Positions 1 to 5,661 of a stretch of 8,358 nt of DNA are shown piece after piece. The stretch spans positions 1-8,358 of the forward strand of contig JACOYM010000092.1 of NCBI GenBank assembly GCA_016181905.1. The letters run 5' to 3'. A program made the translations under genes and the position numbers. The DNA is from Candidatus Pacearchaeota archaeon. Its GTDB lineage: Archaea; Nanobdellota; Nanobdellia; Pacearchaeales; GW2011-AR1. The notes below the pieces were generated by a model. That model did no database searches, had not been told where the DNA came from, and was given only the letters and a program-made list of their open reading frames with translations. Numbering within the stretch: position 1 is the first letter of the stretch; each line of letters starts with the position of its first letter.

Positions 1-56
1 CCACAGCCACAAAATACCATGCAACCAGCATATGGAGATGCTCTTGCTCTGCCCAT
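1..56 (-). CDS. N-terminus of an unidentified small-array protein, cut by the left edge
   Basis: Only the first 18 codons and two bases of a nineteenth are visible (MGRARASPYAGCMVFCGC). The call rests on an excellent Shine-Dalgarno sequence, AAGGAGGT at 62-69 on the minus strand, five bases before the ATG, and on its position as the next member of the same-strand array. Three cysteines (12, 16, 18) lie close together, which is unusual among its neighbours. Too little is present to assign a family or topology. Confidence 0.55.
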   Translation of the reverse strand, partial: MGRARASPYAGCMVFCGC

Positions 57-93
57 ACCTTACCTCCTTGTTACAGGGTTATTGTTTAGAACA

Positions 94-115
94 TTCAGGG
101 TATCCGCTCCCTGAA
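94..115. repeat. Inverted repeat between two array genes
   Basis: TTCAGGG (94-100) and CCCTGAA (109-115) are perfect 7-base complements with an 8-base spacer. They lie just after the stop codon of the 52-aa gene and upstream of the next gene's Shine-Dalgarno. No T-run follows on the minus strand, so an intercistronic hairpin (processing, pausing or mRNA stability) is more likely than a strong terminator. Confidence 0.6.
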
Positions 116-120
116 AGAAT

Positions 121-279
121 TCATCCTGGCAAAAATCCGCGAAGTTCTTTCTGAAACTTCTTGTCATTCCTTAAGATATTAACTATCTTCTTTTTTGAAA
201 CATTAGTCGGCCAGATAGACCTAATTCCAAGGCTTGCCAGAAAACTTGTATCTTCCTTAGAAAGCTTTTCTTTTTCCAT
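121..279 (-). CDS. Small basic protein of 52 aa, unknown function
   Basis: This gene is found by signals rather than length. An AAAGGAGG Shine-Dalgarno (288-295) sits eight bases before an ATG opening a 52-codon frame with a TGA stop. The product starts MEKEKLSKEDTSFLASLGIR and continues through a lysine/arginine-rich middle to a C-terminal LRGFLPG. It has no membrane segment, which separates it from most neighbours; it looks like a small soluble, mostly helical, basic protein. The upstream neighbour ends at 322, leaving a 42-base gap. No family is recognised. The start is well supported; function is unknown. Confidence 0.7.
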   Translation of the reverse strand: MEKEKLSKEDTSFLASLGIRSIWPTNVSKKKIVNILRNDKKFQKELRGFLPG

Positions 280-321
280 AATCTTTTCCTCCTTTCAATC
301 TGCAAATTTCACTGCTAAAAT

Positions 322-537
322 TTACTTTTTCTTGGAAGAATAATGAAATACCAGCCCTATCCTCTTTCTCTCTTTCTCCAAAAGAATAATGTAAGGAATA
401 ACACTTCCTAAAAAAGAAACAAGCATAATTATGAGCGGTATGTTCTCATTCAAATTTGCATAAGTCATGCAAATAGAGCTGATAAGCCCGCCCAAATTAA
501 AAAACAGCATAACAACTATTAACATATTTCTTTTCAT
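322..537 (-). CDS. Two-helix membrane protein, 71 aa
   Basis: An upstream in-frame ATG at 576 exists, but the start at 537 is preferred because AAAGGAG (543-549) is five bases before it. The product begins MKRNMLIVVMLFFNLGG. It has hydrophobic segments at about residues 5-26 and 33-53, separated by a short polar loop (NLNENIP), then a basic tail (EKERKR, ending SSKKK). The positive-inside rule predicts a hairpin with both ends in the cytoplasm. Length and topology match the neighbours starting at 1013 and 1221, though the sequences are not obviously alike, so this is shared architecture rather than visible homology. No named family is recognised. Confidence 0.75.
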   Translation of the reverse strand: MKRNMLIVVMLFFNLGGLISSICMTYANLNENIPLIIMLVSFLGSVIPYIILLEKERKRIGLVFHYSSKKK

Positions 538-568
538 AGCCTCTCCTTTCTCACTGGCTCCTGCACCT

Positions 569-772
569 TTAAGCATGCAGTTTTTTCAGTATTTCCCTGC
601 GGGTTCTTTTGACATAAGCCCTTGTATCCCTTACCATTTCGGGAATAGAATCTATCACCTCTAAAATTGTTAAATGTAAATCTGTGACAGGGGCGCTTGT
701 TTCTACTTCTGATTTCCACCTGTTGCATCTGACTGCTCCTGAAACCCTCGCTACCTCTAACGCGATAGGCAT
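569..772 (-). CDS. Small soluble protein of 67 aa, unknown function
   Basis: GAGGAGG (781-787) lies eight bases upstream of the ATG, an almost ideal Shine-Dalgarno. The product begins MPIALEVARVSGAVRCNRWK. It has no hydrophobic membrane segment, and its C-terminal half (about residues 33-66) reads as an amphipathic, strongly basic helix with RRE and KK clusters. The other long frame here, shifted on the same strand, has no such start signal. It sits 25 bases from the upstream stop and 31 bases from the downstream start, consistent with one transcript. A nucleic-acid or peripheral membrane role would fit the charge but is a guess. Confidence 0.7.
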   Translation of the reverse strand: MPIALEVARVSGAVRCNRWKSEVETSAPVTDLHLTILEVIDSIPEMVRDTRAYVKRTRREILKKLHA

Positions 773-797
773 AAAAATTTCCTCCTCTCTCTGATTG

Positions 798-1013
798 CTA
801 AAGATTTACCCCTTTATTTTTCCTTTTTCGCGCTTCTATAAGAGTAGATACTAAAGCTGGAACAAAAAGTATCAGACCCGCAAGACCCAAGACAAATGAT
901 TTTATCTGGAATGAATGGGCATTCGGAAAATCTTTTGAATAATAAGATACAAAAAGCGCGTAAACTATAAGCAACAAACCAGTTAGAATATGTGAACGTT
1001 CTATCTCTTCCAT
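798..1013 (-). CDS. Two-helix membrane protein, 71 aa
   Basis: The ATG at 1013 has AAAGGAGG (1019-1026) five bases upstream. That Shine-Dalgarno is inside the last codons of the preceding gene, whose C-terminal MKGG and stop encode it, so the two genes are probably translationally linked. Hydrophobic segments span about residues 8-26 and 39-60. They are joined by a polar loop (SKDFPNAHSFQIK) and followed by a very basic tail (ARKRKNKG), predicting a helical hairpin with the C-terminus in the cytoplasm. No signal peptide cleavage site or named family is recognised. Confidence 0.8.
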   Translation of the reverse strand: MEEIERSHILTGLLLIVYALFVSYYSKDFPNAHSFQIKSFVLGLAGLILFVPALVSTLIEARKRKNKGVNL

Positions 1014-1014
1014 C

Positions 1015-1221
1015 TTAACCTCCTTTCATTTGGAGATTTTCGCCCCAGAAGAAAAGTATACTGCCAAATATGATTGTGCCTGCACTGAAAAAACCACATG
1101 CAATTAGCCCAGCAATCATGGGTTTATGGCTGTTAGCAAAAAAGTAAAGGTAAATAGTGCTGGCAACACTCAAAAAACTAAAAAGCAGCATAATAATTAA
1201 TAATGTATTGTATATTTTCAT
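1015..1221 (-). CDS. Two-helix membrane protein, 68 aa
   Basis: A GTG at 1230 would extend the frame by three codons, but AAGGAG (1232-1237) is only one base from it and ten bases from the ATG at 1221, so 1221 is chosen. Membrane segments lie at about residues 5-29 and 35-60, joined by a short loop with SHKP. The second segment is rich in small residues (GFFSAG, IIFGS), which allows tight helix packing. The protein ends MKGG, and those codons double as the Shine-Dalgarno of the next gene, one base beyond the stop. Function unknown. Confidence 0.8.
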   Translation of the reverse strand: MKIYNTLLIIMLLFSFLSVASTIYLYFFANSHKPMIAGLIACGFFSAGTIIFGSILFFWGENLQMKGG

Positions 1222-1266
1222 TGTTATCACTCTCCTTATTTCTTTAATTTAAATCCAGAATATCTG

Positions 1267-1440
1267 CTATGATGAAGCATGCCCCCTGTGTTCTATAATG
1301 CTTATAATGTAATTGATTAAAAGAAACAAGCAGATATTCTGGCAATGAAGCATGGAATCCTCCCGAGGCTTCAACATAATGTTAACCTGTTCACGTGTGG
1401 TAATTTCATATATCGGCTCCATATTGCCCTGAAGCAACAT
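1267..1440 (-). CDS. Small protein of 57 aa with a hydrophobic C-terminal segment
   Basis: The frame is open further upstream from a TTG at 1470, but GGGAGG (1448-1453) seven bases before the ATG at 1440 selects the shorter form. The N-terminal half is soluble and charged (begins MLLQGNMEPIYEITTREQVN). A hydrophobic stretch (LFLLINYIISII) at about residues 36-47 is followed by a short polar tail. It could be a tail-anchored membrane protein or one with a buried helix; the stretch is short for a full membrane span. Being small, weakly patterned and next to an unusual gap, it is less certain than its neighbours. Confidence 0.5.
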   Translation of the reverse strand: MLLQGNMEPIYEITTREQVNIMLKPREDSMLHCQNICLFLLINYIISIIEHRGHASS

Positions 1441-1566
1441 TTCACAGCCTCCCACATATCCTACGCTCAAACAAGCCCCTCATAAGACCAGCTAAAGGAG
1501 TCGAACCTCTACCCGCTAAAACCAGAATAATAAGCGGTCATCCGTACTGTTTCCATGCTTCAAAAG
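1441..1566 (-). other. Gap between array genes holding a hairpin and a tRNA T-arm-like sequence
   Basis: This is the longest gap inside the small-gene array. On the minus strand ACCGCT (1534-1539) can pair with AGCGGGT further on, enclosing a loop of about 15 bases. It is followed by AGAGGTTCGACTCCTTT (1494-1510), which has the shape of a tRNA T-arm: a 5-bp stem including one G-U pair around loop TTCGACT. I could not build an acceptor stem or D-arm, so it is not called a tRNA gene. It may be a structured RNA element, a tRNA remnant, or chance. The downstream end carries the GGGAGG of the 57-aa gene. Confidence 0.35.
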
Positions 1567-1971
1567 TCAATGTGCCTCTTCCTCTTGGCTTTTAATTTCA
1601 CTATTTCTGCACATACGCGCAAAACCTACAGCATTAATTGGTATGCAAAACAAACATGTTCCTAAAAATAATACCCCTGCGCCATTTTCAATATTCCCAG
1701 ACTTAAAAAGCACAGCAGAAAAAACAAGCAATAAAGCTCCAGAGATATTCATTGTTAAAAGAACAACTCTTAAAATACCTCCAGCCCTTATCATCTCCCT
1801 GTATACAAGCATAAACAGAATAGCCACTGCTGCAATTGGAAATATTAATGTTAAAAATAGCAGCCTACCAATTCTTGCTTTCACTAATTTCTGCAAAATA
1901 TGGTGAAATACAAGTATGCTTGCCATAATTTTGTCATCGTCATTTTCATAAAACAAATTTGTTTGTTCCAC
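1567..1971 (-). CDS. Three-helix membrane protein, 134 aa
   Basis: The start is read as GTG at 1971, eight bases after a GGAGG core (1980-1984). A GTG at 1980 overlaps that Shine-Dalgarno, and the ATG at residue 16 has none. After a soluble, acidic N-terminus (about 35 residues with a DDD run), hydrophobic segments span about 37-57, 66-89 and 97-119. The tail is acidic (SQEEEAH). A basic KARIGR precedes the first helix and YREMIR follows it. This is the largest product in the array and the only one with three helices, so it could be the scaffold around which the two-helix proteins assemble (inference). No family is recognised. Confidence 0.75.
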   Translation of the reverse strand: MEQTNLFYENDDDKIMASILVFHHILQKLVKARIGRLLFLTLIFPIAAVAILFMLVYREMIRAGGILRVVLLTMNISGALLLVFSAVLFKSGNIENGAGVLFLGTCLFCIPINAVGFARMCRNSEIKSQEEEAH

Positions 1972-2017
1972 CTCAAACACCTCCTCTCTTCCTCCCCTTC
2001 AAAATAAATCTCCCCTG

Positions 2018-2212
2018 CTATCCACCACACAAAATAGCGCTTCCAAGCACTATGCCTGTAAAAGACAAGCATACTACTGCGGTGGCAATAGTATGAATCA
2101 CCTTAATGCTATGAGACATATCCTTTTTCTTCCAGACTATGATGTTTACAATTACAAACGGAGCTAAGAATGAAATTAAACCAATGATGATTGGCAAATA
2201 TTCTCTAAGCAT
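2018..2212 (-). CDS. Two-helix membrane protein, 64 aa
   Basis: The ATG at 2212 is chosen over one at 2221 because AAAGGAG (2222-2228) directly abuts the latter and lies nine bases from the former. Helices are at about residues 5-27 and 41-62, joined by a strongly basic loop (WKKKDMSHSIKVIH), and the chain ends CGG. The positive loop suggests an inward-facing loop with both ends outside, opposite to the 71-aa proteins that have basic tails. A small hairpin with a basic cytoplasmic loop is also the layout of VirB2-type pilins, but no sequence match can be claimed. Confidence 0.75.
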   Translation of the reverse strand: MLREYLPIIIGLISFLAPFVIVNIIVWKKKDMSHSIKVIHTIATAVVCLSFTGIVLGSAILCGG

Positions 2213-2233
2213 TTTAATCATCTCCTTTCCAGC

Positions 2234-2545
2234 TCACTTTATTGCCTTCTTTGCTGAAGATATCAAAGCCATATTTCCTCTCCTGCCCTCTCTGATAACA
2301 ATATTTTTTCTATTCACTTTTTTAAAAACCTCTCCATTGCAAATCCTCTTAAACTCCCTGTCTGTTATCTTATTCCAATCCTTCACCTTAACAGGATTAG
2401 CCCACCTATCTCTATGTCTCAAGCTAATCAAGGCAACTTTATTAGACGAATTAATTCGAGCTAAAATAAAATACCCTTTGACTAGGCCATTTAACATCTC
2501 ATTTTCATCAGCAAACTCAAAAATATCTTTTATGTTATAAAACAT
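2234..2545 (-). CDS. Soluble basic protein of 103 aa, unknown function
   Basis: An upstream ATG at 2563 would encode MKGGIK, but those codons are the Shine-Dalgarno itself (AAAGGAGGGA, 2551-2560), so the start is taken at 2545. The product begins MFYNIKDIFEFADENEMLNG and has no membrane segment. Its middle alternates hydrophobic and polar residues as in beta strands (GYFILARI, KVALISL). Its second half is rich in lysine and arginine (RHRDRW, REFKR, KKVNRK, REGRRG). It is the only clearly soluble protein of this size in the array. A nucleic-acid-binding or regulatory role is compatible with the charge, but this is inference. Confidence 0.75.
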   Translation of the reverse strand: MFYNIKDIFEFADENEMLNGLVKGYFILARINSSNKVALISLRHRDRWANPVKVKDWNKITDREFKRICNGEVFKKVNRKNIVIREGRRGNMALISSAKKAIK

Positions 2546-2572
2546 CTTAATCCCTCCTTTCACTAAATCTAA

Positions 2573-2770
2573 CTAGTCAGAAAATTCAAGAAATAATGGG
2601 GGAAAGTGCATTAATATTAAAACAGATACAAAACCTACTATCAATGTGACAAAGAGTGTTAGTGCCACAAGAGCCATGCCTATCGAACGCCTTGCTCTTA
2701 AAGCTGCAATATTAATTATAGATATTGCTCCTGCAATTCCAATTAATCCAAAAACTTGCAAGGATATCAT
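2573..2770 (-). CDS. Two-helix membrane protein, 65 aa, pilin-like in layout
   Basis: The ATG at 2770 overlaps the stop of the 49-aa gene (ATGA), which implies coupled translation. A G6 run (2778-2783) seven bases upstream is the weakest Shine-Dalgarno of the array. Helices span about residues 5-24 and 30-54, joined by a very short basic loop (ALRARRS), and the tail is PPLFLEFSD. The helices are rich in Gly and Ala (GLIGIAGA). Two helices with a tiny arginine loop in about 65 residues is the layout of VirB2/TraA-type conjugative pilins and of small Ced-type membrane proteins. Only architecture supports this, and no family is assigned. Confidence 0.75.
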   Translation of the reverse strand: MISLQVFGLIGIAGAISIINIAALRARRSIGMALVALTLFVTLIVGFVSVLILMHFPPLFLEFSD

Positions 2771-2916
2771 AAATTATCCCCCCTTTCCAACACGCCTCCA
2801 AAATCTTTCTTCTTTTCTGCGCCTTTGTGCCAGTCTTTCAAGAGGCATAATGCCTTCTTTTCTTCTTTAGTCTGCTTTCCTTTCATATCGTTTAAAGAAA
2901 TCTTCTTTATTTTCAT
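2767..2916 (-). CDS. Small lysine-rich protein of 49 aa, first gene of the array
   Basis: GGGGAGG (2926-2932) lies nine bases before the ATG at 2916. Two ATGs closer to it open a frame that stops after two or three codons, so 2916 is preferred. The product begins MKIKKISLNDMKGKQTKEEK, contains CLLKDWHKGAEKKKDF and ends GDNL. It has no membrane segment and more than a quarter of its residues are lysine. Its stop codon overlaps the start of the 65-aa gene by four bases. It is the promoter-proximal gene of the array if transcription starts near 2934. Function unknown. Confidence 0.65.
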   Translation of the reverse strand: MKIKKISLNDMKGKQTKEEKKALCLLKDWHKGAEKKKDFGGVLERGDNL

Positions 2917-2950
2917 TTCATCATTCCTCCCCGTATGATAAGATTAATAA

Positions 2951-2968
2951 GATTACATAATTATCACT
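2951..2968 (-). promoter_or_regulatory. Candidate promoter for the small-gene array
   Basis: The minus strand reads GTGATAATTATGTAATC here, an AT-rich TATA-like stretch centred near 2960. That predicts a transcript starting near 2934, leaving a short leader that just contains the GGGGAGG at 2926-2932. AT-rich sequence is common in this window, so support is modest, and read-through from the ATPase operon is also possible because no T-run follows that gene. Confidence 0.3.
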
Positions 2969-3009
2969 AAGAAAAATGCCCTCTTTTTGTTCTTTCTCGC
3001 AATTCCTAA

Positions 3010-3027
3010 AACCTTGATTTCAGGGTT
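3010..3027. repeat. Imperfect 18-base palindrome upstream of the array
   Basis: AACCTTGATTTCAGGGTT is an inverted repeat with one mismatched (T/G) position and no real loop. Such compact dyads are more typical of DNA-binding-protein operators than of RNA hairpins. It lies about 50 bases upstream of the candidate array promoter. Confidence 0.35.
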
Positions 3028-3029
3028 AT

Positions 3030-3265
3030 TCCGCCTTTTCCTGCTGTTTCTTGTATCTTGTGTTTTATTGATTTGTCTGTCTCTATGCTGTATTTTGTTT
3101 GTTATTTGTGTTGTTGTTGTCGTTATCTATGCTGTTCATGTTATCTGCTGTTGGTCAATGTTGTTATTTTTTGTTGTTTGTGTCGCGGTTTGTTTTTGTA
3201 AATTTTTGTTTTTTGTAAAGTTGTAAACATAACTGCTGTCCTTGCTTTTCTTTGTGTATTTTATA
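3030..3265. other. Low-complexity, strand-asymmetric intergenic stretch without a convincing gene
   Basis: The plus strand is almost entirely T and G with little A or C, so the minus strand is an A/C-rich, G-poor sequence with AAC-type runs. The ACAGCA motif recurs at least five times on the minus strand, and an imperfect direct repeat, GTTATCTATGCTGTT (3122-3136) and GTTATCTGCTGTT (3140-3152), is visible on the plus strand. Open frames are short or biased: a plus-strand frame at 2987-3226 is a run of Val/Cys/Leu/Phe with no ribosome binding site. The stretch could be an unstructured 3' untranslated region or leader, or degraded sequence. Confidence 0.5.
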
Positions 3266-5632
3266 TTATGCCAGCTTAATTACTTTTTTCCAGCCCTTGC
3301 TGTTTTTTATCTCTTCAACCTTTATCAGCCCTTTATCCATAAGCTCGTTCTTGCACTTGTTGCCTTTTCTCGCTGATAATCCAAGGGCATTATACACGTC
3401 AACTGTGTTGAAATTTGAATTTTTGTTTTCCTTCAGGAAAAGCAAAAATCTTTTCTCTTCCTCATCCAGATTCTTTTCGCCTGTTGCTTTAGAAGGAATA
3501 TTATCTTTAAAAAGATTATGTTTTTTTTCAGTTATGCCCTCATAATCGCCTTTATCATTCCCTGGTAATATCTTTATGTCATTCTCTATTGCATAATCCA
3601 CAGCCTTGTCAATATCTTCCTGCGTATAATATCCTTTCTCGTCTACAAAATCCCTTATCATGTGCTTTATTGTCTCAATATGCTCGCCTTCCTGCAGCTT
3701 TTGCCTTACAAAATCATGCAAAACCCCCTGGTTGGCAGTTAGTTCATTGCTTTCACCCCCATCATGCCCTTTCTGGCTGCCAAGCCTTTTTTCAAGAATA
3801 TAGTTTATAACCTTGTAGACATCTGCCATGGCATAATCTCCTCTCTTTGCATGCTTTTCAAGCGTATTCTCAATGTATTTTAAGTCATGGCCTTGGGCAA
3901 GTTTTTTCTCTGCATAGTCATACAGGATTTGCTGGGCAGGCGTGAATCTGATTGCTGGATGCGATGCCTGAATTATAGCCCTTGCCTTTTCTTTTATCTC
4001 TGGCTTTTCCTCCTCCTGCTCTTCTTCCTCATAATCATGCTCTTCCTCAATCTTTTCTTCCTCCTCGCCTTTCTTCCTTAATCCTGCAATCTGCATGGCT
4101 TCTTCAAGAAGCGTCGGCCTGATTGACATAATTGATGCGGGCTTTATTGTTCTGGCTTCTGTCTTTTCTGTTTCCGGCTTAAGTTCTGATTGTTCTGCTG
4201 GCTTGTTATCCTGAAAAACAGCCTTTGCAAACTCGGGGTCATTGCCTTTTTCCAGGCCAGTCCATGTAATAATCTGCTTCATTCTTTTTGAAACATTCTC
4301 GTCAGACACTGCCTCTGTCCTAAGCTCTGTAGGGGCAATCTCTATCAAGAATGGCTGCGCATATCTTTCAGACAGCTTTGCTATTGCGCTTCCAACAGGC
4401 AGCATGGAAAAAAACTGCTTTTTTTCCCTCATCTGCATCAATCCTGAAATGCACTCTATATCCTGAGGAAGCTGCTGCTGGAATGCTATGTGGCACGCAG
4501 AATTTCCTACAACCGTGTCGCTTATCTTTGAGATATGCTGGTCAAGGCAGATAAGCCCTGTGCCATACTCCCTCATCTCCCTGTATATCATGTCTGTCAC
4601 GCTCTCCTTTGCAAAGTTTGTCCTTTCCTTGAGAAATACATTGTGCGCCTCATCCACAAGTATTGCATGGTCAAAATTCTCATTAATCCCCGTCTGGCTC
4701 GCCTTTTTCATCTTATAGATATATGTAAGCACAAACTCGCAGAAGAATTTCTTTTCTATTCCTCCAAGGGCATTCAGCTCAAAAATAACCTTTTTTCCCA
4801 GAAGCTCGTCTATTGAAAGCGCATCCTTGCCTTTGTAATTCAGCGCCTTTCCAAAGCTGCCAAATGTCATTATGTGGGCTATCCTTAATGCGCTCATCAG
4901 CCAGCTTGCCTCCCTTCCCTTTGTCCTGCTTTCCTTGTCATCCAGCCTCCTTTTTATCTCAAACCATGTCGGGTATCTCTCGCTGCCGCTATAAATGCCC
5001 GCCTCTGTAAAAGCCTCGTCTAGTGTTTCAAGCAGTATTTTATGAACTCCGTAAGATGCAAAAAAGCTCTCTGTAAGCAGGTCGCACAAAACATTAATCC
5101 ACTCCTTTGGCGAGACATTCTTCGGCGGCTTGTTTATATTGATTTTCAGAAAATTGCTTATCAAGTCATTGCCGATTGTAAAGCAGAGTATGTTTCCGTC
5201 AAGCAGCATTAATGGGCGAAAGCTTTTCTTCCAGTCAAAAATCAGGAAGGGCTTGTTCTTTTTTATAAAATTCTCTGCTATATGCAAAGCTAATGTAGTT
5301 TTTCCAGAGCCAGACATCCCGCTTATGCAGACATGCCTTACCCAGTCATGCTCTCTCAGCCCAAAAGGATAAAGCTTTTTCCCGGCATAACTTACAACAG
5401 CAAGAGGATATTCCCCTTTAACAACGCCCTGCTCCGGGGGCTCAAGAAGTATTCCCTTGCCCAGCAGCTCAGAAAGATGCTTTTGATAAAGGGCATTTAA
5501 AACATGCTCTATCTCTGCCTTCTCCTCGAGGCTGTCAGCCATGGAATACATCAGGTATATATCATCTATCTTCCTGCCAAATACCGGCTTCAGCTTCTGG
5601 CATATCTCCTCAACAGACAATTTTTGCAGCAT
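3266..5632 (-). CDS. HerA/VirB4-type P-loop ATPase with helical repeats and a C-terminal winged helix, 788 aa
   Basis: This is an FtsK/HerA/VirB4-superfamily motor ATPase; such proteins pump DNA or protein substrates, usually as hexamers. Walker A is GMSGSGKT (105-112), followed by FLIFDWKKSFRP (129-140), the position where HerA/VirB4 proteins have the strand-2 aspartate. Walker B is ILVDEAH (324-330). The conserved glutamine follows at LICLDQH (Q365), then SKISDTVVGNSACHIAFQ. An acidic tract covers about 523-548. Two copies of a ~50-residue helical module follow (564-613, 632-682), then a probable winged helix (725-788). No membrane segment is seen, so it is cytosolic or recruited to a membrane partner. 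The start lacks a Shine-Dalgarno; a TATA-like AAATTT lies about 23 bases upstream. It follows the coiled-coil gene by 29 bases. Superfamily is certain; substrate is unknown. Confidence 0.92.
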   Translation of the reverse strand: MLQKLSVEEICQKLKPVFGRKIDDIYLMYSMADSLEEKAEIEHVLNALYQKHLSELLGKGILLEPPEQGVVKGEYPLAVVSYAGKKLYPFGLREHDWVRHVCISGMSGSGKTTLALHIAENFIKKNKPFLIFDWKKSFRPLMLLDGNILCFTIGNDLISNFLKININKPPKNVSPKEWINVLCDLLTESFFASYGVHKILLETLDEAFTEAGIYSGSERYPTWFEIKRRLDDKESRTKGREASWLMSALRIAHIMTFGSFGKALNYKGKDALSIDELLGKKVIFELNALGGIEKKFFCEFVLTYIYKMKKASQTGINENFDHAILVDEAHNVFLKERTNFAKESVTDMIYREMREYGTGLICLDQHISKISDTVVGNSACHIAFQQQLPQDIECISGLMQMREKKQFFSMLPVGSAIAKLSERYAQPFLIEIAPTELRTEAVSDENVSKRMKQIITWTGLEKGNDPEFAKAVFQDNKPAEQSELKPETEKTEARTIKPASIMSIRPTLLEEAMQIAGLRKKGEEEEKIEEEHDYEEEEQEEEKPEIKEKARAIIQASHPAIRFTPAQQILYDYAEKKLAQGHDLKYIENTLEKHAKRGDYAMADVYKVINYILEKRLGSQKGHDGGESNELTANQGVLHDFVRQKLQEGEHIETIKHMIRDFVDEKGYYTQEDIDKAVDYAIENDIKILPGNDKGDYEGITEKKHNLFKDNIPSKATGEKNLDEEEKRFLLFLKENKNSNFNTVDVYNALGLSARKGNKCKNELMDKGLIKVEEIKNSKGWKKVIKLA

Positions 5633-5647
5633 TTTATTCTTCTATAC

Positions 5648-5661
5648 TAGAAAATTTAGGT
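5648..5661 (-). promoter_or_regulatory. Possible internal leaderless promoter for the ATPase gene
   Basis: The minus strand reads CCTAAATTTTCTAG across the gap between the coiled-coil stop and the ATPase start. The TAAATTTT part is centred near 5655, about 23 bases before the ATG, the spacing expected for a leaderless archaeal transcript. No ribosome binding site is present, which this would explain. Co-transcription from the upstream gene remains possible. Confidence 0.3.

Noticed and set aside
161..343. Plus-strand 60-aa hydrophobic frame
   Set aside because: It is antisense to the 52-aa gene, which has an excellent start signal, and has no start signal of its own.
1484..1566. Complete tRNA gene on the minus strand
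   Set aside because: Only a T-arm-like part and a stem with an oversized loop can be formed; no acceptor or D-arm pairing was found.
1884..2072. Minus-strand 62-aa frame overlapping two array genes
   Set aside because: It conflicts with well-signalled starts at 1971 and 2212 and lacks its own Shine-Dalgarno.
2139..2540. Plus-strand 133-aa frame
   Set aside because: It overlaps the 103-aa and 64-aa minus-strand genes, both of which have strong ribosome binding sites; the hydrophobic character is a strand shadow.
2987..3226. Plus-strand 79-aa frame rich in Val, Cys, Leu and Phe, resembling a membrane protein
   Set aside because: It starts at TTG without a ribosome binding site, and its composition follows directly from the T/G-rich low-complexity strand.
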